Shown here piece after piece: positions 48,870 to 57,595 of a stretch of 60,861 nucleotides of DNA. The notes below the pieces were generated by a model. It searched no databases. It was not told the origin of the DNA and saw nothing but the letters and a program-made list of their open reading frames with translations. Numbering within the stretch: the stretch's first letter is position 1; every line of letters begins with the position of its first letter. The position numbers and the translations under genes were made by a program. Source of the stretch: Rhodothermaceae bacterium bin80 (GTDB taxonomy: Bacteria; Bacteroidota; Rhodothermia; Rhodothermales; Bin80); the NCBI GenBank assembly GCA_002238805.1, contig MPNB01000010.1:1-60861 (forward strand). The letters are read 5' to 3'.

Positions 48870-49778
48870 CTACAACCGAAGATGCAAGTACGCCAGGTTC
48901 TCTTCGTCAAAAAGGCGCTCGGTCACCGAAAACGTATCGTAGAAGTCTGTTTCGTCCGCTACATTACCTGCAATGAGCATCGTCAACTGATCTGGCGTGA
49001 TGGGTAACATACTTCCCGCGAAGCGCATACCGATCTGCACAAAAGACACAGGCACTTTAATTTTTGGCCGAGGATTGTGACCAAGCGCACGGGTGACAAC
49101 ATCCAATAACTCAATGTAGGTCAATCGGCGGCGACCAACTGCAGCGATTGTCTGCGCATGTGCATTCGGGAGTGTCAATGCCTGAACAACAGACTGGGCG
49201 ACCTCCTCAACCGCGATCGGCTGCATCTGGTAAAGCCCACCGCCAAACACTGGTAAAATTGGAAAGGGTTTAATTAGATTGCTCGCCAGAACAGTGCAAA
49301 ACTCCTCCCGCTCCATTCCCGGATCCCCAAAGATCAACCCAGGGCGAAGTACACACCAGTGTTCCAGGCCCGACCTGCGTACGGCTTCTTCGGCTGCCCA
49401 TTTTGTGGTTTGGTATCGTGTTGCCCCCTGTTCTGAAGCACCATTGGCACTAACAAAGATGAATCGTGGCACACCTACCGCTTTGGCTGCGTTCACAACA
49501 TTCTGTGTTGCACGCGTGTGGAGCATTTCGAAGGTGACCTTCTTGCGCGGAATCTCTTCAATGATCCCCACCAAATGAACCACACCATCCATCCCCTGCA
49601 TGAACTGCTCCAGAGCACCATTGATATCAGAGCGAACTACTTCCACATTCCTACTCTCAAAACCTTCCGGCACTCCACCTCGCCGAATAAGTGCACGGAC
49701 TTCGTGCCCTTGTGCTAACAGTTCGCGTAGCACATAGCGGCCAACAAAACCCGTCCCCCCGGTTAATAGTATGCGCAT
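48870..49778 (-). CDS. NAD(P)-binding NDUFA9-like reductase
   Basis: 302 residues of the atypical short-chain dehydrogenase fold: TGGTGFVGRYVLRELLAQGHEV is the dinucleotide-binding strand, and HLVGII with the RFIFVSANGA region marks the NDUFA9/complex-I-like group. The catalytic YxxxK is YQTTK. It probably modifies or binds NAD(P) in respiratory-chain or quinone assembly; the substrate is unknown. It is the first gene of the long minus-strand run, and its promoter should lie in the 66 bases shared with rsmD. Confidence 0.85.
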   Translation of the reverse strand: MRILLTGGTGFVGRYVLRELLAQGHEVRALIRRGGVPEGFESRNVEVVRSDINGALEQFMQGMDGVVHLVGIIEEIPRKKVTFEMLHTRATQNVVNAAKAVGVPRFIFVSANGASEQGATRYQTTKWAAEEAVRRSGLEHWCVLRPGLIFGDPGMEREEFCTVLASNLIKPFPILPVFGGGLYQMQPIAVEEVAQSVVQALTLPNAHAQTIAAVGRRRLTYIELLDVVTRALGHNPRPKIKVPVSFVQIGMRFAGSMLPITPDQLTMLIAGNVADETDFYDTFSVTERLFDEENLAYLHLRL

Positions 49779-49844
49779 GTTGATACAGGAATACAGATAC
49801 TACGCCTACAATTACTCTAGGATGCCAAATTACTCGACTGAACT

Positions 49845-50378
49845 ATGCGCATAATCGCCGGTACTTTGCGTGGTCGCAAATTATTACGCCCCAGCGGCCT
49901 GCAGACACGGCCGACCACAGATCGTGTACGAGAATCATTGTACGGGCTTATTGAAGCCAGAGTCTCCCTGCAGGGCGCGCGTCTTATGGATCTTTTCGCG
50001 GGCACCGGCGCCCTTGCGCTTGAAGGTATCAGTCGAGGTGTATCCAGTGCCATACTCGTGGAAGCTAACCGAAAGGCTGTGTCTGCTGCGCGAAAAAATG
50101 CTGAGTATCTCGGCGTTTCGCAACAATGTAATTTCTTATGCGCTGACGCCGTAACCTATCTGAAACGTTACCAGGGACTTCCACTGGACCTCATCATTGC
50201 TGACCCACCATATGAACTTGCTACGATGCTTGATCTGCCGGATCTTGCAATCCCATGTTTGCGCCCGGATGGCTTGTTCGTAGTTGAACATGATGCAAGA
50301 GTACGCTTTTCAGAACATCCCGCTCTTGATACTACACGCAGTTATGGTCGTACCAAAGTGAGCGTATTTCAGACATGA
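49845..50378 (+). CDS. rsmD: 16S rRNA (guanine-966-N2) methyltransferase
   Basis: 177 residues. RIIAGTLRGRKL starts the N-terminal part, with LMDLFAGTGALALEG as the SAM-binding motif and IIADPPYEL as the catalytic NPPY-like motif. It methylates G966 in the small-subunit rRNA. Divergent from the NDUFA9-like gene and followed, 4 bases later, by coaD, the usual rsmD-coaD pair. Confidence 0.95.
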   Translation: MRIIAGTLRGRKLLRPSGLQTRPTTDRVRESLYGLIEARVSLQGARLMDLFAGTGALALEGISRGVSSAILVEANRKAVSAARKNAEYLGVSQQCNFLCADAVTYLKRYQGLPLDLIIADPPYELATMLDLPDLAIPCLRPDGLFVVEHDARVRFSEHPALDTTRSYGRTKVSVFQT

Positions 50379-50382
50379 TCAC

Positions 50383-50853
50383 ATGACATTGGCAGTATAC
50401 CCAGGGACCTTTGATCCCTTCACACTTGGTCATCTGGACATAACGGAGCGTGCGCTCCGCCTGTTCGACAGACTCGTCATCACGGTTGCAGTCCATACCG
50501 ATAAGTCAACCCTGTTATCCTCAGAGGTACGTATTGATCTGATACAACAGGCTACTGCACACCTTGATGGTGTGCGCGTGACAAGCTTTGAAGGCCTGAT
50601 TGCCGAGTACGCACGAAATCTGGGAGCGTGTGCGCTGGTACGTGGCTTACGTACCCCACGTGATTTCGACTACGAATCGCAGATGGCCCATATGAATCGC
50701 AGGATGGTACCTGATCTCGATACGGTGTTCCTGCACACATCTGCCGCTCACGCCCTGACCAGTTCCTCGCTAGTTCGTGATATTATGCACTGGGGGGGAG
50801 ATATTCGCCCCTTCGTTCCCGCAATGATTGCAGAGGCGCTCATGAATAAATAG
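50383..50853 (+). CDS. coaD: Pantetheine-phosphate adenylyltransferase
   Basis: 156 residues. YPGTFDPFTLGHLDI has the nucleotidyltransferase GH motif (T/HxGH) and SSSLVRDI the ISSS-like motif. It makes dephospho-CoA from phosphopantetheine and ATP. Tightly coupled to rsmD. Confidence 0.97.
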   Translation: MTLAVYPGTFDPFTLGHLDITERALRLFDRLVITVAVHTDKSTLLSSEVRIDLIQQATAHLDGVRVTSFEGLIAEYARNLGACALVRGLRTPRDFDYESQMAHMNRRMVPDLDTVFLHTSAAHALTSSSLVRDIMHWGGDIRPFVPAMIAEALMNK

Positions 50854-51390
50854 TATCTGCCAGTTAGTGGCTGTATTCTGGATTATGGATCCATGTTCAA
50901 CTTTAACCGAGCACATCAGATGGCTTAAGAGCGCAAAAACGTGGCTTCAAAAAGACCTGTTTGTCTACACCGATGAGATTCGATCTTCTTTGAACGCGTT
51001 TTACCAAACGTTGAACAAGCTGCTTTACCGTCATGGTTTGATGCGTTTGTTGAGGGGAAAACCCTCTACCATTTATGCAAGTAGGAAACGAGTACAGTTT
51101 GCTATGAATTCGATTCATGTTTTGTGAACTGGGGGAAGGGCTTCCTGTTAGATGGAGCTAGATCATCGAGGAACATGTTCTGGCTGCCCGGATCCGCCAG
51201 CGATGACCGTGGACACTCAGCATGAACTACCATCGGGAGTCTGCGAGAACTAGGGTAGTTTCCAAGCGAGAAAATCCAGTATTCGGTGGATCAGATTAGG
51301 GGGTATGTTTGGCGCATCGGCAATATCCGGCCAATGGAACATGGAGAGACGAGACGAATAGCATTGCACTATGTTCAGTCTTTCTATATC
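50854..51390. other. Gene-free stretch after coaD
   Basis: About 540 bases. An 86-codon frame (50867-51127) has protein-like spells but no motif or start context, and its other frames are interrupted. This may be decayed sequence. No repeat or RNA gene is seen. Confidence 0.4.
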
Positions 51391-51840
51391 ATGATTCGAG
51401 TAATCGTCATCTTGGGGTTAATAGCTTTGGTAGTGGCTGGTGCTCGTGCCCAGGATCGGCCAGATCGACTAATGCTGGAAGCTGGTCTGGTGGGTGGCAA
51501 TTCAATCGCGTGTCCAGGACACTATGTGGGCATAACCGGGCGAATAGCTGGGCGCGCATCCCTCTACGGCATGGTGGAGAATTTTCGGTGCGCTGATCTT
51601 GTGGGCAATGCTAACCGACTGGGATTAGCTTTTAGAATTGGTCCGTCCAAATGGCTAGTGCGACCCTCACTCCGTGGAGGAATTGAATACGACGGCGGTG
51701 AGTTGTCACAGCATTTTGCGGCGGGTCTGACTTTGGGACGCCGTCGTGGGGCACGATTTATTATCCATGTGGGAGAGATATCAAACGGTACTGCATTGAT
51801 ACTTTTCCAGATGGGTGGTTACCTGTCGTTCGGATCGTAG
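51391..51840 (+). CDS. Small secreted beta-barrel-like protein
   Basis: 149 residues from ATG 51391, which opens a signal peptide (MIRVIVILGLIALVVAGARA, cut near AQD); the longer frame from GTG 51286 adds 35 unconvincing residues. The mature part alternates glycine-rich strands (LEAGLVGGN, LGLAFRIGPS, AAGLTLGRRRGARFIIHVG), as in small eight-strand outer-membrane barrels. No family is recognised. Confidence 0.65.
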   Translation: MIRVIVILGLIALVVAGARAQDRPDRLMLEAGLVGGNSIACPGHYVGITGRIAGRASLYGMVENFRCADLVGNANRLGLAFRIGPSKWLVRPSLRGGIEYDGGELSQHFAAGLTLGRRRGARFIIHVGEISNGTALILFQMGGYLSFGS

Positions 51841-52319
51841 CTGGTCGGGGCAAGGTCACGCTGAAGAGAGCAAGGATTTGTTATTCGGTCGCAATGGATT
51901 GTGCTGGTCAGACCTGCGCTGTATTATCGGCAAAGGTACTAGGCTGGCCTTTTTCTTACCATCTTTACGGCCGTAGAGTTGGGTCCGAATAAACATGATC
52001 AAGAGGAGAAATGAATACTGGTGGATACTACACAGGGAACAGGGGGAAGTCCGCCAGCACATTATGACACTACAATGTCTTTTCTGGGCAATTCGGAGGA
52101 ATCGGTCAAAAAGGCAGATTGGGCCGAAATAGGCCCTCTATAGGAGGGAAAATGAGAAAATTGGAGACAAAAAACCGGTTTTTTGTCGGACCGGATGGCG
52201 AAGTCAGGTCACAGATATAATTCTCCAATAAAAGCGTCGCTTATCACCACTGAGCTTGATACGAAACATGAATCTGGTTGCAGCCCGATGGCGTTGTAGC
52301 CGCCTGTGCCATTTCCACG
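51841..52319. other. Gene-free stretch with strong palindrome
   Basis: About 480 bases with no gene. It holds the 22-bp palindrome listed separately and a short hairpin (CCCTC/GAGGG, 52134-52148). Bases 52103-52160 resemble a stretch on the opposite strand near 60.6 kb. Confidence 0.45.
52166..52187. repeat. Perfect 22-bp palindrome
   Basis: A perfect two-fold palindrome with centre CCGG, flanked by six A and six T and then GAC/GTC. It has no loop, so it could be a protein-binding operator or a bidirectional terminator-like element. It lies downstream of the coiled-coil gene's stop side and between two genes. Confidence 0.6.
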
Positions 52320-52697
52320 TTATTGCTCAATTTCCTCTTCAAGGTGCCCCTCAATCCCGATTATACGACCCATAATCTTGTTTACCCGTCCGTTCAGAGT
52401 ATACACTCGGTCACTTAGACGACCAAGCTCTGTCCTGAGATCTTTAAGTTCCTCCCTCACTTCAGCTCTGAACTCTTTCATTTCAGCTCTGAACTCTTTC
52501 ATTTCAGTTCTGACATCCTTGATTTCAGATCTAACGTCCTTGATTTCAGATCTAACATCCTTGATTTCAGACCTAACACTGTCTCTTAGATTATCTATAG
52601 AGCTTGACAATTGCCGAATCTGCGGCAAAATTATGCCAAGTACGCTTCCTATTACAAGAAAAACTGAAACGGCTGCCGTTATGATCGTGTCAAGCAT
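52320..52697 (-). CDS. Membrane-anchored coiled-coil protein
   Basis: 125 residues. One N-terminal transmembrane segment (about 4-26, TIITAAVSVFLVIGSVLGIIL) is followed by a coiled coil with nearly identical heptads (RSEIKDV three times, then RTEMKEF and RAEMKEF). The heptads come from 21-bp DNA repeats and may vary in number between strains. The function is unknown; it could be a membrane sensor or scaffold for the nuclease-ATPase genes that follow. Confidence 0.72.
   Translation of the reverse strand: MLDTIITAAVSVFLVIGSVLGIILPQIRQLSSSIDNLRDSVRSEIKDVRSEIKDVRSEIKDVRTEMKEFRAEMKEFRAEVREELKDLRTELGRLSDRVYTLNGRVNKIMGRIIGIEGHLEEEIEQ
52461..52565. repeat. Five tandem 21-bp repeats inside the coiled-coil gene
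   Basis: Units of the form TTCAG-x-TCTGA/TAAC-x-TCCTTGAT repeat at 52461, 52482, 52503, 52524 and 52545, each encoding one heptad on the minus strand. The first two are identical; the rest differ at a few bases. Such repeats can change copy number by slippage without breaking the frame. Confidence 0.8.
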
Positions 52698-53277
52698 GGG
52701 GCCATGTACCGCGTACTTCGGAGTTCAAGCTTACCTCTGGAAAAGACTCTGGGAAGATTTGATCGGACACGATTGTCGCTGAGAATTAATCATCAGTTCA
52801 GTACGCTGTTGGAAGGCGGGTTTTTGGATCGAAGGGGAATGTTTTTGCAATTGGTTCGCGCCAGCGAAAGATCCTACTGTCGTTGAGCAGGCCGGTTGGC
52901 CAGTAAACAGGTTCCCATCGACCTTGTCCCGAAATCGCCAGACTACCTCGATTTTGACCTTCATCTAAGTGTTTCGACTCGTCATCCATTGTTCATTCAC
53001 ATTCGAATCTACGACTCACACCTGACAAGGTCCTACACCTGTCTTTTCCAACTCGCTCACCACAGCATCTCTTAAATGCCGCAGCCGTGGAGGGTTGCAA
53101 CCTCCGCCTGCTGGCAATTGCGGGAGTCTTTCCCCATCCCTTATACAGTATCAGTACATTTTAACTGACTTATTGCTTTTCCTCCTTGTATTTTCGTGGC
53201 ACACTCTGGCAGGCACTACTTATCAATAATTCTCTGAAATCCTAACGCACACCTGTGATGATCGCTGTACTCGACTT
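52698..53277. other. Gene-poor stretch before the nuclease gene
   Basis: About 580 bases. Minus-strand frames (52731-52964 and 52798-52989) overlap in different registers, and neither is convincing. GGTTGCAACC (53093-53102) is a 10-bp palindrome inside a near-perfect 17-base inverted repeat. The promoter of the nuclease-ATPase gene should lie here, but none is clear. Confidence 0.35.
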
Positions 53278-54202
53278 ATGGCACGAACGATGAAAAACCT
53301 ATTCGAGCGTTGCAGAGAGAACTTGCTCTCCCTCGCGGATTGGTATTCTGAAAACGCCGGGAGCCGGAATGAGGCTACCACGCGCCTACATCTCATCGAC
53401 AAAACTCTTTCTTGATTGCCTTGGATGGGATCGGTCCAAAGTCACTGTTGAGGATTCCCATGAAGGTCGCTACGCCGACTACGTTTTTTCTTCGCCCCGA
53501 CAAGTGATGATAGTCGAGGCGAAGAAAAACGATGCTACATTTGAACTGCCTGCTGGTTCTCGGCAACTGGAATTGGCATTGACTACCCTGCGACATGGTA
53601 ACACGAACCTTCGTTGCGCACTCGATCAGGTCGCCAGTTACTGCCAAGAGCGAGGAGTCCCGGTTGCCTGCATTGCAAATGGACACCAGTTAGTTGCCTT
53701 TATTGCGGCTAGAAGCGATGGGATCGCTCCCATGAAAGGAAGGGCTCTCGTTTTTAACAGCTTTGACTCGATGCAGCAGAATTTCTTGGAACTGTGGCAG
53801 GCATTATCAAAGGATGGAGTATTGGAAGGATGGTTATCTCGTCGCTTGTTTGGCGACGCTGCCCCAATCCTTCCGTCCAAGATGTCTGACGGGATTCGAG
53901 CCTATCCAGGACACCAAAGGCGAAATTCATTACAAACAAGTTTGCAGGTCCTCAGTGACCTGATCATAGAAGACATTGCCCGACATCGCGATCACGAATA
54001 CCAATTTCTGACTGATACGTACTGCACGAGTGGAGCTCTGTCACAGTATGCTGAGACAGCAAAACAAATCTTGGGTACGAGATACTCGGCACTCTTTGAC
54101 GATTCTTCACCTAGCCCACAGCTTACGCCAGCAGTCACTAAGAAGGGCATTAGTCAAAAATTATGGCTGATAGTCTCTCGCAGCGCCCGATCCTGCTTAT
54201 AG
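53278..54202 (+). pseudogene. HsdR-N-type PD-(D/E)xK nuclease domain, frameshifted
   Basis: ATG 53278 opens a frame with RNEATTRLHLIDK that stops at 53415, while the next frame (from 53369) continues LFLDCLGWD. Removing one A from the run at 53401-53404 joins them into LIDKLFLDCLGWD, the normal start of type I restriction R-subunit-like nuclease domains. The nuclease core is visible as ADYVFSSPRQVMIVEAKKND (Asp and the ExK). It continues to about 54160, where adding one A to the run at 54156-54160 would fuse it in frame to the ATPase. The two indels cancel, giving an 809-residue protein. Read error, decay or programmed shift cannot be told apart here. Confidence 0.7.
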
Positions 54203-55707
54203 GGGACGTCGGTGTTGGTAAGACGATGTTCATCAGGCACCTTATGGTTACGGATGATTCCGGTCTATTCGAAAGCGTTGTGTCCCTGTATATAGATCTT
54301 GGAAAACAAGGCACCCTCTCGTCTAGTCTTCGCAACTTTGTTGTGCAAGACATGATCCGTCAATTGCGCAAAGATCATGCTGTCGATGTCAACCAGCGCA
54401 ATTTCGTCCGCGGAGTGTACTACGCCCAATTGAAGCGCTTCAAGAAGGGTATTTATGCTGATCTTCTAGAGCACGATCCGAAATCGTACCGACTCAAGGA
54501 GATCGACTACCTCAACGAGCTAATCTCGGTCAAGGAGGATCACTTGAAGTCCTCATTGGATCACCTCTTGAGGGCGAGGAAGAAGCAGATAGTCGTTTTC
54601 TTGGATAATGCGGACCAACGAAATGAGGAGACGCAGGAGGCTGTTTTCCTGATAGCCCAAGAGCTGGCTGCAAAATGGCCGGTTACGGTTTTTATGACGC
54701 TTAGACCAGAGACCTTTCATCAATCCCAGCGGACAGGAGTCCTCAGTGGATATCATCCAAGAGCATTCTCTATTGAACCTCCTAGAATCGACCTAGTAGT
54801 TCGACGGCGACTGGAATTCGCCAGACAAATTACTAGCGGAAATCTTAGTCTGGTGACGCTACCAGACCTAATAGTTGAGACCGTCAGTCTGGACTCGATG
54901 ATTGCTGCTTTCCTCCACTCAATAGATGATAACGAAGATCTGATCAAGGCAATCGACAATATGAGCGCTGGCAACATCCGTACGGGATTAGACTGGATCA
55001 GGCAGTTTTTCGGCAGTGGTCATATTAACACAGATAAAATCTTAAACATTCTGAAGGTGCAAGGGAGCTACATAGTTCCTCTCCATGAATTCCTACGGAC
55101 CGTAATCTACGGAGACAACCGCCATTACGATCCCAACAGCTCTCCGGTAACAAATCTGTTTTCCGTACCCAGCATTGATCGCCGTGAACATTTCTTGGTC
55201 CCTATTTGCCTAACGGTGATACGTCGTACTACTGACAACGATGGCTGGTTGGACACGGGTACTCTGATTGATCGTGTACAATCATTCGGTTTCCAGCTCA
55301 AACAGATAAACACTGCGCTTCAGAAGAGTACTGAGCGCGGACTGATTGAAACTAGTGGGCGGCGGCTGTTCATCCGCAGACTAAATCCACCCAAAGCAGT
55401 GCGAATCAGAACTCCAGGAGTGTATCACTTGGACTATCTACCTCCCTTGTTCGTATATGTTGACGCGGTTGTCGTTGACACACCAATCCTCGAGACTGGG
55501 TGGCGATCACAGATAACACATACGGAATCGATAGAGCCTAGACTTGATAGGGCTGAGTTGTTCTTGGAGTATCTCGACGAATCATGGCAAAAATTCACTG
55601 CCAACGATACTGGATTCGACTGGTTGACCGTATCTAGCCAATGCCGTACTGGTATCCACAAAATACGAAAACGCTTGCAGCGAAGAACCCATCGCTCTGT
55701 TAGCTAG
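54163..55707 (+). CDS. P-loop ATPase, probably fused to the preceding nuclease domain
   Basis: 514 residues as read from ATG 54163. Walker A LLIGDVGVGKTMF (11-23), Walker B KQIVVFLDNADQR (about 139-151), then ETQEAVFLIAQELAAKWPV and a TLRPETF sensor block, in the manner of STAND/KAP-like NTPases. The C-terminal 200 residues look like helical and winged-helix modules that might sense a trigger. The helix before Walker A continues naturally from the end of the upstream nuclease frame (SQK plus IMADSLSQRP) if one A is added at 54156-54160. A single nuclease-NTPase defence protein is the most likely original form. Confidence 0.75.
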   Translation: MADSLSQRPILLIGDVGVGKTMFIRHLMVTDDSGLFESVVSLYIDLGKQGTLSSSLRNFVVQDMIRQLRKDHAVDVNQRNFVRGVYYAQLKRFKKGIYADLLEHDPKSYRLKEIDYLNELISVKEDHLKSSLDHLLRARKKQIVVFLDNADQRNEETQEAVFLIAQELAAKWPVTVFMTLRPETFHQSQRTGVLSGYHPRAFSIEPPRIDLVVRRRLEFARQITSGNLSLVTLPDLIVETVSLDSMIAAFLHSIDDNEDLIKAIDNMSAGNIRTGLDWIRQFFGSGHINTDKILNILKVQGSYIVPLHEFLRTVIYGDNRHYDPNSSPVTNLFSVPSIDRREHFLVPICLTVIRRTTDNDGWLDTGTLIDRVQSFGFQLKQINTALQKSTERGLIETSGRRLFIRRLNPPKAVRIRTPGVYHLDYLPPLFVYVDAVVVDTPILETGWRSQITHTESIEPRLDRAELFLEYLDESWQKFTANDTGFDWLTVSSQCRTGIHKIRKRLQRRTHRSVS

Positions 55708-55996
55708 AACAAGCGTCAGCCGGTGTATCTACCGTGCACACAACTCGAAAACCACAGTGTTCACGGCATAATGGAGGCTGTTCTACCCGTGCATATTCCA
55801 GTTCCAAGCACGTATCCGTCGCGTTTAACCCGAGCTTGTCACGCGTAGTAATATAGAAGACACAAAACTTGGGTTGGGTCGGGCAAGACGAAATCGGACA
55901 ACCGGCATCTTCAGAGCAACAGACACGCGCTGAATAGAGAGTATCACGCGTAGACGGCCGTTCCTATGTCTCTGCCGTCGCTAACCTTTGGCAGGT

Positions 55997-56182
55997 TTAG
56001 ACGCTACCGCTGACTTCAGTGACACTACCCCTGGATTCGGTGACACGATCCTTGGCTTTGGTGTCACTACCCTCTGGCTTCGGCGGCTTTACCGCTGGCA
56101 TGGGCACGTTCACATTAACCGGGGGCAGAGAACCCCGGAATTCGTCCGAAACCGGTTTCGTTGAGGTTTTTGTCTTAGACAT
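55997..56182 (-). CDS. Small proline-rich hydrophilic protein
   Basis: 61 residues, rich in Pro, Ser, Thr, Lys and Val (VNVNVPMPAVKPPKPEG, then repeating VTESRGSVTEVSGSV). No hydrophobic segment. It starts inside the end of the two-TM gene, an 8-base overlap, which implies translational coupling. It could be a linker, regulator or antitoxin-like partner of the membrane protein; no family is recognised. Confidence 0.5.
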   Translation of the reverse strand: MSKTKTSTKPVSDEFRGSLPPVNVNVPMPAVKPPKPEGSDTKAKDRVTESRGSVTEVSGSV

Positions 56183-56702
56183 TGATCCTGCCCGTGGGAT
56201 AGTGAGTGTTGAAGTACTGCTCCGTTTCCTTCTTGGCTAAAGCCAAACGTTTCTCGTTACGGGGTAGCGGACCAATCTTAAAGTGAGCGCGTTCCAACGT
56301 GGCTTTCTGTTCCCTTATGTCAATTGTTAACCGATTAATCTCCCGGTTTTTCAACAGGCCTTCTGAAACTTCGTACCACTGGCGCTCCGCCTGTATCAGC
56401 AACCCTTGAAGCTCTGCTTTAAGGCCAGCGGTGTCCCGTATGCGCCGTCGAGGTGGAAAGTAGGGCATTAGCGCGTGGACTATGGCCGTGAGCACTATCA
56501 CAGGAGCAGCCCAGAACTCGGCTGCATCCCCTAGTACGACCCATAGGGCCAGACCAAGACCAGACAAAATAGCCAACGCAGCATCCAAGCCGTGCTGAAA
56601 CTTGGCAGCAGCCTCGTGGTGGACATGTAGGTACTCCATGTGAGCCTTCAACTGGAGCATTTCGTTCCAGAACTCTACCTGATAGTCACGGGGTTCAGCC
56701 AT
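56175..56702 (-). CDS. Two-transmembrane SLATT-like protein
   Basis: 175 residues. After a helical N-terminus (AKFQHGLDAALA) two membrane helices follow (about 42-60 and 65-83, LSGLGLALWVVLGD and AAPVIVLTAIVHALMPYFPP), then long charged helices to the end (RAHFKIGPLPRNEKRLALAKKETEQYFNTHYP). This layout resembles SLATT and related 2TM effectors that open membrane pores in nucleotide-signalling defence systems. The match is by architecture, not by identity, so the name is tentative. The adjoining small gene may be its partner. Confidence 0.6.
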   Translation of the reverse strand: MAEPRDYQVEFWNEMLQLKAHMEYLHVHHEAAAKFQHGLDAALAILSGLGLALWVVLGDAAEFWAAPVIVLTAIVHALMPYFPPRRRIRDTAGLKAELQGLLIQAERQWYEVSEGLLKNREINRLTIDIREQKATLERAHFKIGPLPRNEKRLALAKKETEQYFNTHYPTGRINV

Positions 56703-56910
56703 CTATGTGTGTCTGACCAGTGAAGCACAGAATAGAACGTGCCTCCAGTCGCTAAAACGGAAGTTACCCCCTATACTGGGCTAATCGGCGTTAGGTTCCT
56801 CTGATTTAGTCACTTCGGTATGGCATTTCCGCAGTTTTGAGCTAGAAACTCGTGGATTCAGTTGGTTTTGAGTCGTTTTTTATAGAATTTCGGGGAAATT
56901 TTGATCAAAT
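56703..56910. other. Spacer upstream of the two-TM gene
   Basis: About 200 bases, T- and A-rich in the second half. It should hold the promoter for the two-TM pair on the minus strand; none is clear by eye. Confidence 0.35.
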
Positions 56911-57105
56911 TTATATACCCATGTACATTTCAAAATCCCCAACCGTAACTCCAACCCCACCGAGCTCACCTGGGAGTCTAAATGGGTCAACGGAAAAGTC
57001 GTCAAAACCACCCTTGCCAATCCCACCAAACTTCCCCTTGAGCTCATCCTGTAGATCAGGATCCTTCCGCAGAATGGGATCAGGCGTCAAAGAGGCCTTC
57101 GGCAT
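56911..57105 (-). CDS. Possible 64-residue small protein
   Basis: ATG 57105 follows an in-frame TGA directly, so this is a self-contained frame (MPKASLTPDPILRKDPD, GGIGKGGFDDF, PFRLPGELGGVG). Gly- and Asp-rich composition is protein-like, but no family is known. It lies antisense at the edge of a decayed transposase, so it may be a chance frame. Confidence 0.35.
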   Translation of the reverse strand: MPKASLTPDPILRKDPDLQDELKGKFGGIGKGGFDDFSVDPFRLPGELGGVGVTVGDFEMYMGI

Positions 57106-57432
57106 TCAAAGCAATACCGCCACGGTCATGTAGTCGCTGTATTGGGCATGATGAATCAACTGGAGCTACCACAACTCATTGCCCCGATAAACTCCCGCAA
57201 CCGCCGACTGATTCTGGGAATGATTACTACACGGGTGTTAAGACCTGTCAGTAAGCTCTCCACCAGTTCCATGCTGGATCAGTGCACCTATTCCACGACA
57301 CTCAACCCCGTCCAGAGAAGGCACAGAACCAATAAGTTTTTGGGTGGGGCGAAGTATTCTCGGCGAACCAATCCAGCCAATATTCCAAGAAGCAAAAGAT
57401 GCGATTCTAGCAGTTGCGGACCAGTTCGTTGA
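57100..57432 (+). pseudogene. Decayed IS1634-like transposase, N-terminal part
   Basis: One frame reads RHGHVVAVLGMMNQLELPQL, then INSRNRRLILGMITTRVL and RPVSKLST. This resembles the start of IS1634-group transposases, where the region around HGHVxAVLG leads into a similar RDLVxAMIxARVLxPxSKLAT helix. After about 57300 the likeness fades and the frame ends at 57432 without the DDE core. No terminal repeats were found. Confidence 0.6.
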
Positions 57433-57595
57433 AGACCGTCAACGCGGAGCCACCAAGAAAATGACCAGAAGTTGTGGGGCCATGTCCACCAAACCTGGGC
57501 GCAAAAGGGCTTAAAAAGCTGGTGATCCTGGGCGATGGAATGTCAACTGAAACCGGTCATAGCCATCACCAAAACCATTAAAAACACTTGTGGGA

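Noticed and set aside
47036..48910. Longer start for the outer-membrane barrel gene
   Set aside because: It would overlap the NDUFA9-like gene and place extra residues before a good signal peptide.
50867..51127. An 86-codon frame after coaD
   Set aside because: No recognisable motif, start context or supporting neighbours; listed only as part of the gene-free stretch.
52461..52565. Regular repeats that might be a CRISPR array
   Set aside because: Units are contiguous with no spacers and encode heptads of a coiled coil.
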